From an uncultured Myxococcales bacterium (lineage in GTDB: Bacteria; Myxococcota_A; UBA9042), in the NCBI GenBank assembly GCA_937910235.1, contig CALENB010000012.1, positions 1 to 41,538 on the forward strand: a stretch of 41,538 nucleotides of DNA, in the 5' to 3' direction. The translations under genes were made by a program, and so were the position numbers. Below, one piece after another: positions 9,084 through 17,029 of this stretch; position 1 is the stretch's first letter, and each line of letters starts with the position of its first letter. The notes below the pieces were generated by a model. That model was not told where the DNA came from and ran no database searches. It saw only the letters and a program-made list of their open reading frames with translations.

Positions 9084-9962
9084 ATGGCGGCGACGAGCGA
9101 GATCCTCAAGAAGGTCCGCGAAATCGAGCTGGTAACCCGGCGGCTGGTGACGACTGCCTTGGCGGGTCAGTACCACGCGGTGTTCAAGGGTCGGGGCATG
9201 AGCTTCGACTCTGTGCGGGAGTATCAACCCGGCGACGACGTGCGCATGATCGACTGGAACGTGACCGCGCGCACCGGCGAGCCGTTCATCAAGACCTTTG
9301 TCGAAGAGCGTGAGCTGACGGTGATCATCGCCGTCGACATGAGCGCCTCGGGAGAGCTGGGGACGGTGGATCAGAGCAAACGCGAGCTGGCTGCGGAGAT
9401 CGCGGCGGTGCTGGCGTTCTCCGCCATCAAGAACAACGACCGCGTCGGCTTGGTGATGTTCACGGATCGCATCGAGCGCTACATCCCGCCAAAGAAGGGC
9501 CGCAGCCACGTTCTACGGGTCATTTTGGAGCTGCTGGAGTTCGAGCCTGAGGGCCACGGCACCGACATCGAGGTCGCCTGCACCTACCTGACCAACATCC
9601 AGCGGCGGCGGTCGGTGGTGTTTCTGCTCTCGGACTTCATCGCTGACGACTACGAACGCGCGCTCGGCATCGCCGGCCGGCGCCACGACTTGGTGCCCAT
9701 GGTCATCGAGGATAAGTCGGAGCTGGCCCTGCCCGATCTCGGCCTCGTCGCGCTGGAAGACGCGGAGACGGGCGAGATCATGTGGCTCGACACCGGCTCG
9801 CGCAATGTGCGAAAGACCTACAAGAACACGGCCGAAGCGCAGATCGCAGCGCGTGACACGTCGTTTCGCAAGCTCGGCCTGGAGCCCATCTCAGCGACGG
9901 TGGGAGAGAGCTATCTCGCTGCGCTCACCGCCTACTTCCGGCGGCGGGCGGCGAGGCAGTAG
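9084..9962 (+). CDS. DUF58 domain protein (MoxR partner, VWA-like)
   Basis: The 292-residue protein carries the DUF58 signature around residues 36-80 (GRGMSFDSVREYQPGDD, then IDWNVTARTGEPFIK and EEREL), followed by a von Willebrand A-like fold with DMSAS at 85-89 in place of the MIDAS motif. There is no membrane segment, so it should be cytoplasmic or peripheral. The ATG at 9084 has a strong GAGGGGAGAG element about 9 bases upstream. DUF58 proteins are encoded next to MoxR and Bat genes in many genomes and are thought to be adaptors or substrates of the ATPase. It follows moxR by 63 bases and precedes the BatD-like/RDD fusion by 74. Confidence 0.93.
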   Translation: MAATSEILKKVREIELVTRRLVTTALAGQYHAVFKGRGMSFDSVREYQPGDDVRMIDWNVTARTGEPFIKTFVEERELTVIIAVDMSASGELGTVDQSKRELAAEIAAVLAFSAIKNNDRVGLVMFTDRIERYIPPKKGRSHVLRVILELLEFEPEGHGTDIEVACTYLTNIQRRRSVVFLLSDFIADDYERALGIAGRRHDLVPMVIEDKSELALPDLGLVALEDAETGEIMWLDTGSRNVRKTYKNTAEAQIAARDTSFRKLGLEPISATVGESYLAALTAYFRRRAARQ

Positions 9963-10036
9963 CCCGCGCTGACGCCCTCGCCAGCCCGCCACGACAAGCG
10001 CCGCCCCTTCAACCCCATCAGGAGCCCAGCCCGACG

Positions 10037-11722
10037 ATGTCTCGCCCGTTGACCCCCACCCTACCCCGCCTCTTGGTTGCGCTGCTGATCGCGCCGATCG
10101 TGGCGCTGCCAACGGCCGTCAGCGCCGCGGATCCCGTGCCGTCGGCCGCTGCGACGTCGCCGGCAGTCCCGCGTCCCCCTGCCGGTGGCGCTGTTGGTGC
10201 GCCGACCGCGACTGCAGACAAGCCCTCACCCGTCAAAGTGAGCGCCAGCCTCAGCAAGCCGAACCCAACCTTCGGCGACCGGCTGGAGGTCGTCGTCGAG
10301 CTGCGCTACCCGATCGACGTGCGCGCCTTTTTCCCCAGAAAACCAGACCTGAAGCCCCTGCTGACGCTCCCTGACGACCCTGGCACCGTGACGCAGCGCG
10401 AGGAGAACGGCGAGACGATCGAGGTGCTGCGCATCCCGGTGTTGGTCGTGAAATCGGGGTTGCTGCGCACGCCGAGCGTCGAGGTGCCGTGGCACCGGGT
10501 GACGGCGAGCGGCGGCGCGGGCGAGAGTGGGACGGCGACGCTGCCGGGGCTACGAATCGTGGTGAGCAGCCAATTCGCGGACGAGACCGACGTCAAACCC
10601 GCGGCGCTGCCCAAGCCGATGCCGCTCGTCGAAGAGAACGTACCGCTGGAGATCGGGCTGCTGGTGCTGATCATGATGGCGCTGGCCGGCGCCCTGACGG
10701 CCATTGGCCTGCGCATCTACCGCAACCGCGCGCTGCGGGCCGAGCCGGAGCCGGACATCCCGCCGCACATCGTCGCCTTTGGCCGCATCGCCGAGCTGCG
10801 TCAGTCCGAACGCCTCGAAGCGGATGAGCCGCGGCTCGTGCTCGGTGAGATCAGCACGATCCTGCGCGAGTACATCGGCCGGCGTTTTCGTGTGCCGGCG
10901 CTCGACATGACCTCCACCGAGCTGCTCGAAGCGCTGGAAGGCAAAGATCTGCGGGGCATCGGCCTCAACGAGTTCCAAGATTTCACGTCGGTCGGCGACC
11001 TGGTGAAGTTCGCGCGGCAGCCCGCGACGCCCGATTTTCTGGGCCAGCAGCTGGCGTGGATCGAGCGCGTGATCAACCGCACCATGCAGACGCCGGAGGA
11101 AGTCGAGCGCCTGCGACAGCAGCAGCTGGCGCGACTGGCGCGGCAGAAGCGACTGCGCATCCAGGTCATGGCGCCGGCGCCGCTGCGATTGTTGGCCTTT
11201 GGTCTCGATTTTTTCATCGGCGCGGGGCTGACGCTGCTCGCCGCTTGGCTGGCCATCGACACCGGTCAGCGTGGCCTCTTTGACGCGAGCTACGGTCTGT
11301 TCCTGGCCTGGTTGGTCATGCGTGACCTGCTGGGCGAGGCCTCGCCGGGCAAGGCCTTGGTCGGGCTGCGCATCGCGGAGTGGGACCCAGCGGCCGAGGT
11401 CGATCCAGACGCCGTGCTGCGCGAGGATGCCGCGGCCCAACGCTTCTCTCAGCAAGCGCCGGTGGCCAGCTTCGGCGCGCGGCTGCAGCGTAATCTGCTC
11501 ATGTTGCTGCCGGGCGCTGGGCTCGTCGCCGAGGCGCTGACGTGCTGGTACCTCCCTGAGATGCGGCGTCTGGGCGACCAATGGGCGGAGACGCGGGTCA
11601 TCGACGCCCGCTATGGACTGCGCACCGCGGTGACGGGCTGGGGCCCCGGCGCTGTGGCCTGTGTGGCCGCCGTGGTGCTGCTGCTGCTGCCCCTGTTGGT
11701 GCTGGGAGGGCGGCCGCTATGA
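10037..11722 (+). CDS. BatD-like periplasmic domain fused to DUF4381-like and RDD membrane domains
   Basis: The 561-residue protein has a signal peptide (residues 1-31, cleavage near SAADP), a beta-rich extracytoplasmic domain (~65-190) in the position and style of BatD N-terminal modules, and a TM helix (~201-222). A cytoplasmic helical domain (~235-370) follows with the ILREYIGRRFRVP...TSTELLEAL and DLVKFAR features seen in DUF4381-type proteins. The C-terminal region starts LLAFGLDFFIGAG (RDD family Arg/Asp pattern) with helices at ~390-430 and continues through GEASPGKALVGLRI to a final hydrophobic helix at ~538-557. Separate families are joined in one chain. The stop overlaps the batA start by four bases (ATGA, 11719-11722), implying translational coupling. 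The RDD part could bind a ligand or form an oligomeric channel; that is inference. Confidence 0.75.
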   Translation: MSRPLTPTLPRLLVALLIAPIVALPTAVSAADPVPSAAATSPAVPRPPAGGAVGAPTATADKPSPVKVSASLSKPNPTFGDRLEVVVELRYPIDVRAFFPRKPDLKPLLTLPDDPGTVTQREENGETIEVLRIPVLVVKSGLLRTPSVEVPWHRVTASGGAGESGTATLPGLRIVVSSQFADETDVKPAALPKPMPLVEENVPLEIGLLVLIMMALAGALTAIGLRIYRNRALRAEPEPDIPPHIVAFGRIAELRQSERLEADEPRLVLGEISTILREYIGRRFRVPALDMTSTELLEALEGKDLRGIGLNEFQDFTSVGDLVKFARQPATPDFLGQQLAWIERVINRTMQTPEEVERLRQQQLARLARQKRLRIQVMAPAPLRLLAFGLDFFIGAGLTLLAAWLAIDTGQRGLFDASYGLFLAWLVMRDLLGEASPGKALVGLRIAEWDPAAEVDPDAVLREDAAAQRFSQQAPVASFGARLQRNLLMLLPGAGLVAEALTCWYLPEMRRLGDQWAETRVIDARYGLRTAVTGWGPGAVACVAAVVLLLLPLLVLGGRPL

Positions 11723-12837
11723 CGAGTAGCTTCACGTTCGAACACCCGTGGTTCCTGCTGGCCCTTGTGCCCGTGCTAGCGCTGGCGTGGGTTCGCCTGC
11801 GCGCGCGTCCCGCCACGCTACGCTTCTCAAGCCTGCGGACAGCCCGGAAATCCGCCGTCGGCGCGCGTGCGCGGGTGTGGTGGCTGCCCGACGCCCTGCG
11901 CATCATCGCCGCCGGGTTGCTGGTGGTGGCCATGGCGCGACCGCAGCAGCTCGATCGCGAGCTGCTCAGCGGCGAGGGCATCGACATCATGATCGCCCTC
12001 GACATGAGCGGCTCCATGAACGCGATCGACGCCAGCGAGGAAGAGATCACGAAGATCCAGGCCAGCGGCAGCGAGCCGCTCAATCGGTTCGGCACCGCCC
12101 GCGAGATCCTTAAGCAGTTCATCCGCGAGCGAAAGAGCGACCGGGTCGGCCTCGTCATCTTCGGCGGCGAGGCCTTCCTGCGCTTCCCACCGACGCTGGA
12201 CTACGTGCGCCTGCTCAACTCGCTCGATGGCTTGGTGCTCGACAACGGCCGACGCCACGATCAGCACGAGACGAACTGCGCCAACGGCTGCACGATCTCA
12301 GGGTCGGGCACGGCGATCGGCGACGCGCTCAACCGCGCGTACATGCGACTGGAGAACAGCACGGCAAAATCGAAGATGATCATCCTGATCACCGACGGCA
12401 AGCAAGAGGGCGGCGCCATGACGGCGCTGACGGTGCCCAAATACATCGCGAGTCTGCCGAAGAGAGAGCAGGTCCGGATCTACACCTTCCAGGTTGGATC
12501 TGGGCGCGATTCGCGCGTGGCCGCGGTCGATCCGCTGCGTGGCACGCTGCTGCGCGACCGCTTCGGTCGGATTCAGTACCAACGCCCGCAGCGCCCGTTC
12601 CCGACCGACCCAGACCTGCTGCGCCAGGTCGCCGAGATCACCGGCGGCGCCTTCTACCAGAGCTACGATCCAGCCAAGTTCGCCAAGGACTTTCGCGATC
12701 TGGAGCGGACGACCTTCAAGGTCAAGGTGCACACGAACCGCAAGGAGATGTTCTTCCCGTGGCTGCTGTTGGGCCTGATCTTGCTGGGTTGTGAGCAGGT
12801 GCTGCGGCTGACCTGGCTGCGGACCTTCCCGACATGA
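11719..12837 (+). CDS. batA: BatA-type VWA membrane protein
   Basis: A 372-residue BatA homologue. N-terminal helices at ~10-25 and ~58-74 form the Bat N-terminal region, which begins FEHPWFLLAL and ends in AMARPQ. The VWA domain has a complete MIDAS: DMSGS (95-99), Thr198 in SGTAIG and Asp226 in ITDGK. A final TM helix lies at ~349-367. The MIDAS binds a divalent metal and typically a partner acidic residue. Odd: between the domain body and the MIDAS Thr is an extra loop (about 174-196) with His180, His183, Cys187 and Cys191, a plausible metal site. The ATG is fixed by the ATGA overlap with the preceding gene. An 88-base gap separates it from the BatB/C fusion. Confidence 0.92.
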   Translation: MTSSFTFEHPWFLLALVPVLALAWVRLRARPATLRFSSLRTARKSAVGARARVWWLPDALRIIAAGLLVVAMARPQQLDRELLSGEGIDIMIALDMSGSMNAIDASEEEITKIQASGSEPLNRFGTAREILKQFIRERKSDRVGLVIFGGEAFLRFPPTLDYVRLLNSLDGLVLDNGRRHDQHETNCANGCTISGSGTAIGDALNRAYMRLENSTAKSKMIILITDGKQEGGAMTALTVPKYIASLPKREQVRIYTFQVGSGRDSRVAAVDPLRGTLLRDRFGRIQYQRPQRPFPTDPDLLRQVAEITGGAFYQSYDPAKFAKDFRDLERTTFKVKVHTNRKEMFFPWLLLGLILLGCEQVLRLTWLRTFPT

Positions 12838-12925
12838 GCGCCGCGAGCCGCCGAGCCGACCGTGGCGAGAGGCCCGGAAAATCAACGTTTGAGACGCCCT
12901 GCCGAGGGCTGGAGCAAGACACGCG

Positions 12926-15900
12926 ATGGATGAGCTGACCTTTGCAAGCCCTGAGATGGCCTGGCTGGCCCTGCCCGCCCTGGTGCTAGCTGGGTGGGGC
13001 TTGGTGCAGCTCCGGCGTCTGGCAGACCGACTCAACCGGCTGGGCACGGGCCCCGTCATCGCGCGGGTGGTGGCGAGCTTCGCGCCGAAACGGGCGATGT
13101 GGCAGTGGGTCTGCGTTGGATTGGTCGGGTTGCTGCTCGCCGCCGCCGCGACGAGGCCCCGATACGGGCTGCGCGAGACGGAGGTGGCCAACGCCGGGAT
13201 TGACGTGGTGTTTGTGGTGGACGCCAGCAAATCGATGTTGGTGCGGGACGTGGTGCCCAATCGCCTGCAGGGCACGATGCTGGAGATCTCCGACCTGCTG
13301 TCGAAGCTCGCGGGCGGTCGGGTCGGGCTGGTGCCCTTCGCCGGGATCGCCTTTGTGCAATGCCCGCTGACGACGGACCAAGAGGTCATCCGCACCTACA
13401 TGCGCGAGCTGAGCCCGCGGGACATGCCGGTGGGCGGCACGAACATCGGCCGCGCGATCACGTTGGCGGTGGAGGTGCTGACCGGTGGCCAGCAGGCGGC
13501 GGAGGCGAAGCTGCGTGGCAACCTCATCCCGCAGTTCAAAGGCAGTAAACACAAGGCGATCGTGCTGTTCAGCGACGGTGAAGACCACGAAGGTGCGGCG
13601 CTGAAGGCCGCCAAGAAAGCTGCAGCGAAGGGCATCCGCATCTACACGGTCGGCGTCGGGTCCGGTTTTGGCGATCCGGTGCCGATCATCAGCAAGGACG
13701 GCACGGTGACGGGCACGCTGAAAGACGAGGCCGGCAACCCGATCTTCTCGAAGCTCAACGCCGCGCTGCTCACCGCGATCGCCAAAGAGACGGGGGGATC
13801 GTATCTGCACTACGCCAACAAAACCGTGGTTCCGCAGCTTTTTAGCGCGCTGGACGCGCTCGAGAAGGCCGAATATGCGGAGACGTTCAAGCTGCTGGGC
13901 GAAGATCGCTATCAGTACCTGCTCGGCCCAGCGCTGCTGCTGCTGTTGCTGAGTCTGCTGCTGACGCCGCGTCGCGCCGCTGGTGTGCGTAAGGCTGCCG
14001 CCGGCGTGGCCGTGATCCTCATGACGCTCATCGCGCCGCCCGTGGGGACGGCCCACGCGGTCGGTCCGGCCGCCAAACGCGCCCCGCCAGCGACCGCCCC
14101 GCCGACAGCAGGTGTCCCACCGACCGCCGCCGCGCCCAGCCCCGCCGCGTCGCCCGCAGCGGCCAAGAACCGCGGCGAACGCACGCAGGCCCAAGCCCGC
14201 AAAGACCGTTCGTGGCTGGAGCGCGAGAATCCGGACATCGCCGACGGACGTGACCTCGTCAACTCGGGCAAACCGGGCGAGGCCTTGGCTGCGTTTCGTG
14301 CGGCGAAGGAGAGCCGGCCGGAGCACGCGGTCATTTGGTACAACATCGGGTTGACCCAAGCGCTGCTCGGTCAGTTTGAGGAGGCCAACAAGGCCCTCGG
14401 TCGGGCGCTGTCCGCGTTGGCGGAGTCCGATCCGGAGCTGGAGGCCGACATTCACTACACCGTGGGCACCTCGGAGCTGCTGTGGGGCCAGAACGTGCTG
14501 GCGACGGCCGCGGCGGCGCGTCAGGCCAACGCTGGCGGGGGTCAGGCCAAGCCCGATCCAGCGCCAGGCGCCCAGATTCCCGGCGCGGCAGGCGCGCAAC
14601 CAACGCAACCCGGCGGCAAACCCGCGAGCCAGGAGACGGACGCCAAGAAGGTGCAGGAGCAGGCCGCGGACCACTTCCGCGCCGCGGTCGAGCGGCTGCA
14701 GAAGGCCCTGGTGGCCGCGCCGGCCCGCGTCGATATCCGCCGCAACCTTGAGCTGGCGCGCATGCTGGCCTACCCGCCCTGTAAACGTCGCGACAAGGCC
14801 ATGGAGCCTAACGACCAGATCGACCAGGCCAAGCCACTGCAGCTCGACGCGAAGAAGAAGGAGACCAGCTTTGCCTTGCTCAGCTGCCCGGTGGATCGCG
14901 ACCTGTTTCGCCTCGACCTCAAGACGGGGGATCGGCTGACCGTGAACCTTGAGGCGAAGGCGCCGGACGAGAAGATCGTCGATCCGCTCGACCGCGACGC
15001 GAATCGGCCGGTGGAGCTGGGCGTGCAGCTGCGCAGCCTCGATGGTCAGACCGTGATTCGGGGCGGCGAGAAGCCCACCACAACGGTGCAATGGAGCGAC
15101 ATCAGCCACGACGAGTCTGTGCTGCTCGACGTGCGCAACATCGCCGAGCAAGAGGCCAACTACGATCTGAAAGTGAAGATCTTGCCGGCCTGCCACCGCA
15201 CCGAAGATCAGCTGGAGCCCAACGACTCGCGAGCGCAGGCCCGTGAGGTGCCCGTCGGCCGACCGCTGCCGCTGCGCCTGTGCCCCCGCAATGAAGACTG
15301 GATGGCCGTGCAGCTGTCGCCCGGGCAAGGCCTGCTGGTCAAGGCCAAAGCGGAGTTCGACATCGGCGCGGAGACGCTGAACGTCGATGTGCTCTCCCCC
15401 GAAGGCGAAGTGTTGAGCCGTGGTGTGCAAGCCAAGGAGGGCTACCTCGCGCGGATGGCGTATGCACCCGTAGCCGGGCTCTACTATGTGCGGGTACGGG
15501 GTGCTATCGACACCGAAGCGAGCTACCAGTTGGTGCTGGAGCTGCTGCCGCCCTGCCAGCGCCGCGACGACCTGTACGAGCAGAACGACCAAGCGCTCGG
15601 CGCGAACCCGATGGCCAAGCGCCACCTCAGCGGTGCGCTGCCGCCGATGCAGCTCTGCCCGGGCGACGATGATTGGTATCAAGTCGAGCTTGGCGAGGGC
15701 GAGAGCCTGTTTGTCGACCTCATGGCGCAGGTGGCCGAGCTGCCTGACGTGGCGCCGCTCGCCGGTCAGCTGACGGTGACAATCTACGATGCGCAGGGGC
15801 GGATCTGGGGCGAGGCGAGAGGCGCACCCCTCAAAGCGGGGCAGGAGAGCCTGAGTCGCACGGCGGCCGTGCTGGCGCCGCCGGTCGGGAAATACTGGGT

Positions 15901-17029
15901 GAGGGTCACCGGCGGTGGTGTCGCGGCGCCCGTATTTCCGCTGCCAGAGTTGCCCGCTGACGCTCAGGTCATCGAGGTCGCGCCGCCGCCGCCCAAGCCG
16001 CAACAAGGTGGCGCGCCGGGGCAACCTGGCATGGGTGGTGGAGGCCAGCCGCCGGTGCGTCCCCCGGCGCCTGCGCAGCCGCGGACGCCGGGCATCCGCG
16101 CCATCCCCCACGGCGGCGTGCCCGCGCTGATCCCCGGCGCGGGCGGGCTCCCGCCACAGGGTCCAGGCGGCGGCGCTGGCGCCAAGTCGGCGCCCAAACC
16201 GCCGATGATCCCGAAGATTGTGTTGCCTGAAGGCTTCCCGCGACCAGCCGTCGACGCGCGCCGCGCGCGTCTCGACCTGCCCTATCAGCTGCGCCTGCGT
16301 ATTCTGCCGCCCTGCCCGGCCGGCAACGATGAGCGCGAGCCGAACGACAGCGCCGGAAAAGCAGCCCGCGTGAAGGTGAAGAGCGAGCAGCTGCTGCGCA
16401 TCTGTAAGGGCGACGTCGACTGGCTAGAGGTCGAGCAGAACACCGACCAGAACCTGCAGATCACGGCCCGCTACGATTTTGCCCACGGCGCGCTTGAGAT
16501 GGAGGCGTTCGATGAGCAGGGCGTAAAATCACTCGCCAAGGCTGGCACGGCGGCGCCGCGACTGCCCGGTAAGGCGCACTCGGCTAAGGACGACACCCCG
16601 CAAGCGCGGCGCGGACGCACGGCCACGACCGGCTTGGTGATCAAGGGCGAGAAAGACAAGCGCGTCGTGAAGATCAGGGTCAAAGCCAACCCCAACGTCG
16701 AGAACTTCTACATCCTGCGCGTGCAAGAGCCGCCGCCGCCGAGCGACAAGGGCAACAAGAAGCAGGATCAGAAAGACAACAAGGACGACAAGAAGAAGAA
16801 AGACGACAAGAAGAAGGACCCCAAGAAGCAGGACGACAAGAAGAAGGACCCCAAGAAGAAAGACGAGCAGAAGAAAGAAGAGAAGAAGAAGCAGAAGAAG
16901 GATGAGCGGCGGCAGAAGCAGCTCCGTGACCAGATGAAGCGTCACGACCGCAATCCAAAGAACTTGGAGGCCCAGGAGGCGCTGCGTAAGTCGCCGTTCC
17001 GCAACAGCCGGCCGACGAAGGATTGGTGA
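12926..17029 (+). CDS. batB: BatB-BatC fusion with four EPND/PPC-like repeats and a Lys-rich tail
   Basis: The 1367-residue chain is far longer than BatB (about 330). Residues 1-350 are BatB: two N-terminal helices, a VWA with DASKS (99-103), Thr172 in GGTNIG, Asp217 in FSDGED, and a TM helix at ~330-346. A second hydrophobic stretch (~357-383) ends in an A-H-A cleavage-like motif and resembles a signal peptide. A BatC-like TPR segment follows (~435-530), then four repeats that each open with Cys and a D...EPND or EQND motif and contain an LC..D.DW motif (starting near residues 619, 756, 877 and 1130). A Pro/Gly-rich linker (~1018-1097) splits the third from the fourth. Residues ~1272-1330 are almost all Lys/Asp/Glu/Gln. 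The ATG has GGAG 12 bases upstream. The next ATG follows the stop directly. Confidence 0.85.
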   Translation: MDELTFASPEMAWLALPALVLAGWGLVQLRRLADRLNRLGTGPVIARVVASFAPKRAMWQWVCVGLVGLLLAAAATRPRYGLRETEVANAGIDVVFVVDASKSMLVRDVVPNRLQGTMLEISDLLSKLAGGRVGLVPFAGIAFVQCPLTTDQEVIRTYMRELSPRDMPVGGTNIGRAITLAVEVLTGGQQAAEAKLRGNLIPQFKGSKHKAIVLFSDGEDHEGAALKAAKKAAAKGIRIYTVGVGSGFGDPVPIISKDGTVTGTLKDEAGNPIFSKLNAALLTAIAKETGGSYLHYANKTVVPQLFSALDALEKAEYAETFKLLGEDRYQYLLGPALLLLLLSLLLTPRRAAGVRKAAAGVAVILMTLIAPPVGTAHAVGPAAKRAPPATAPPTAGVPPTAAAPSPAASPAAAKNRGERTQAQARKDRSWLERENPDIADGRDLVNSGKPGEALAAFRAAKESRPEHAVIWYNIGLTQALLGQFEEANKALGRALSALAESDPELEADIHYTVGTSELLWGQNVLATAAAARQANAGGGQAKPDPAPGAQIPGAAGAQPTQPGGKPASQETDAKKVQEQAADHFRAAVERLQKALVAAPARVDIRRNLELARMLAYPPCKRRDKAMEPNDQIDQAKPLQLDAKKKETSFALLSCPVDRDLFRLDLKTGDRLTVNLEAKAPDEKIVDPLDRDANRPVELGVQLRSLDGQTVIRGGEKPTTTVQWSDISHDESVLLDVRNIAEQEANYDLKVKILPACHRTEDQLEPNDSRAQAREVPVGRPLPLRLCPRNEDWMAVQLSPGQGLLVKAKAEFDIGAETLNVDVLSPEGEVLSRGVQAKEGYLARMAYAPVAGLYYVRVRGAIDTEASYQLVLELLPPCQRRDDLYEQNDQALGANPMAKRHLSGALPPMQLCPGDDDWYQVELGEGESLFVDLMAQVAELPDVAPLAGQLTVTIYDAQGRIWGEARGAPLKAGQESLSRTAAVLAPPVGKYWVRVTGGGVAAPVFPLPELPADAQVIEVAPPPPKPQQGGAPGQPGMGGGGQPPVRPPAPAQPRTPGIRAIPHGGVPALIPGAGGLPPQGPGGGAGAKSAPKPPMIPKIVLPEGFPRPAVDARRARLDLPYQLRLRILPPCPAGNDEREPNDSAGKAARVKVKSEQLLRICKGDVDWLEVEQNTDQNLQITARYDFAHGALEMEAFDEQGVKSLAKAGTAAPRLPGKAHSAKDDTPQARRGRTATTGLVIKGEKDKRVVKIRVKANPNVENFYILRVQEPPPPSDKGNKKQDQKDNKDDKKKKDDKKKDPKKQDDKKKDPKKKDEQKKEEKKKQKKDERRQKQLRDQMKRHDRNPKNLEAQEALRKSPFRNSRPTKDW
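16802..16858 (+). repeat. 30-base repeat in the Lys-rich tail coding region
   Basis: A 27-base stretch (16802-16828) recurs exactly 30 bases later (16832-16858), encoding DDKKKDPKK twice. It lies within a purine-rich tract (~16741-16925) that stands out from the GC-rich surroundings because of its AAG/GAC codons. The tract encodes the charged C-terminal tail of the BatB-BatC fusion. Confidence 0.75.

Noticed and set aside
12986-16111. A 1041-codon open frame on the minus strand
   Set aside because: It is antisense to the BatB-BatC gene, has no recognisable domain, and is Arg/His/Leu-rich as expected of a GC-rich shadow frame.
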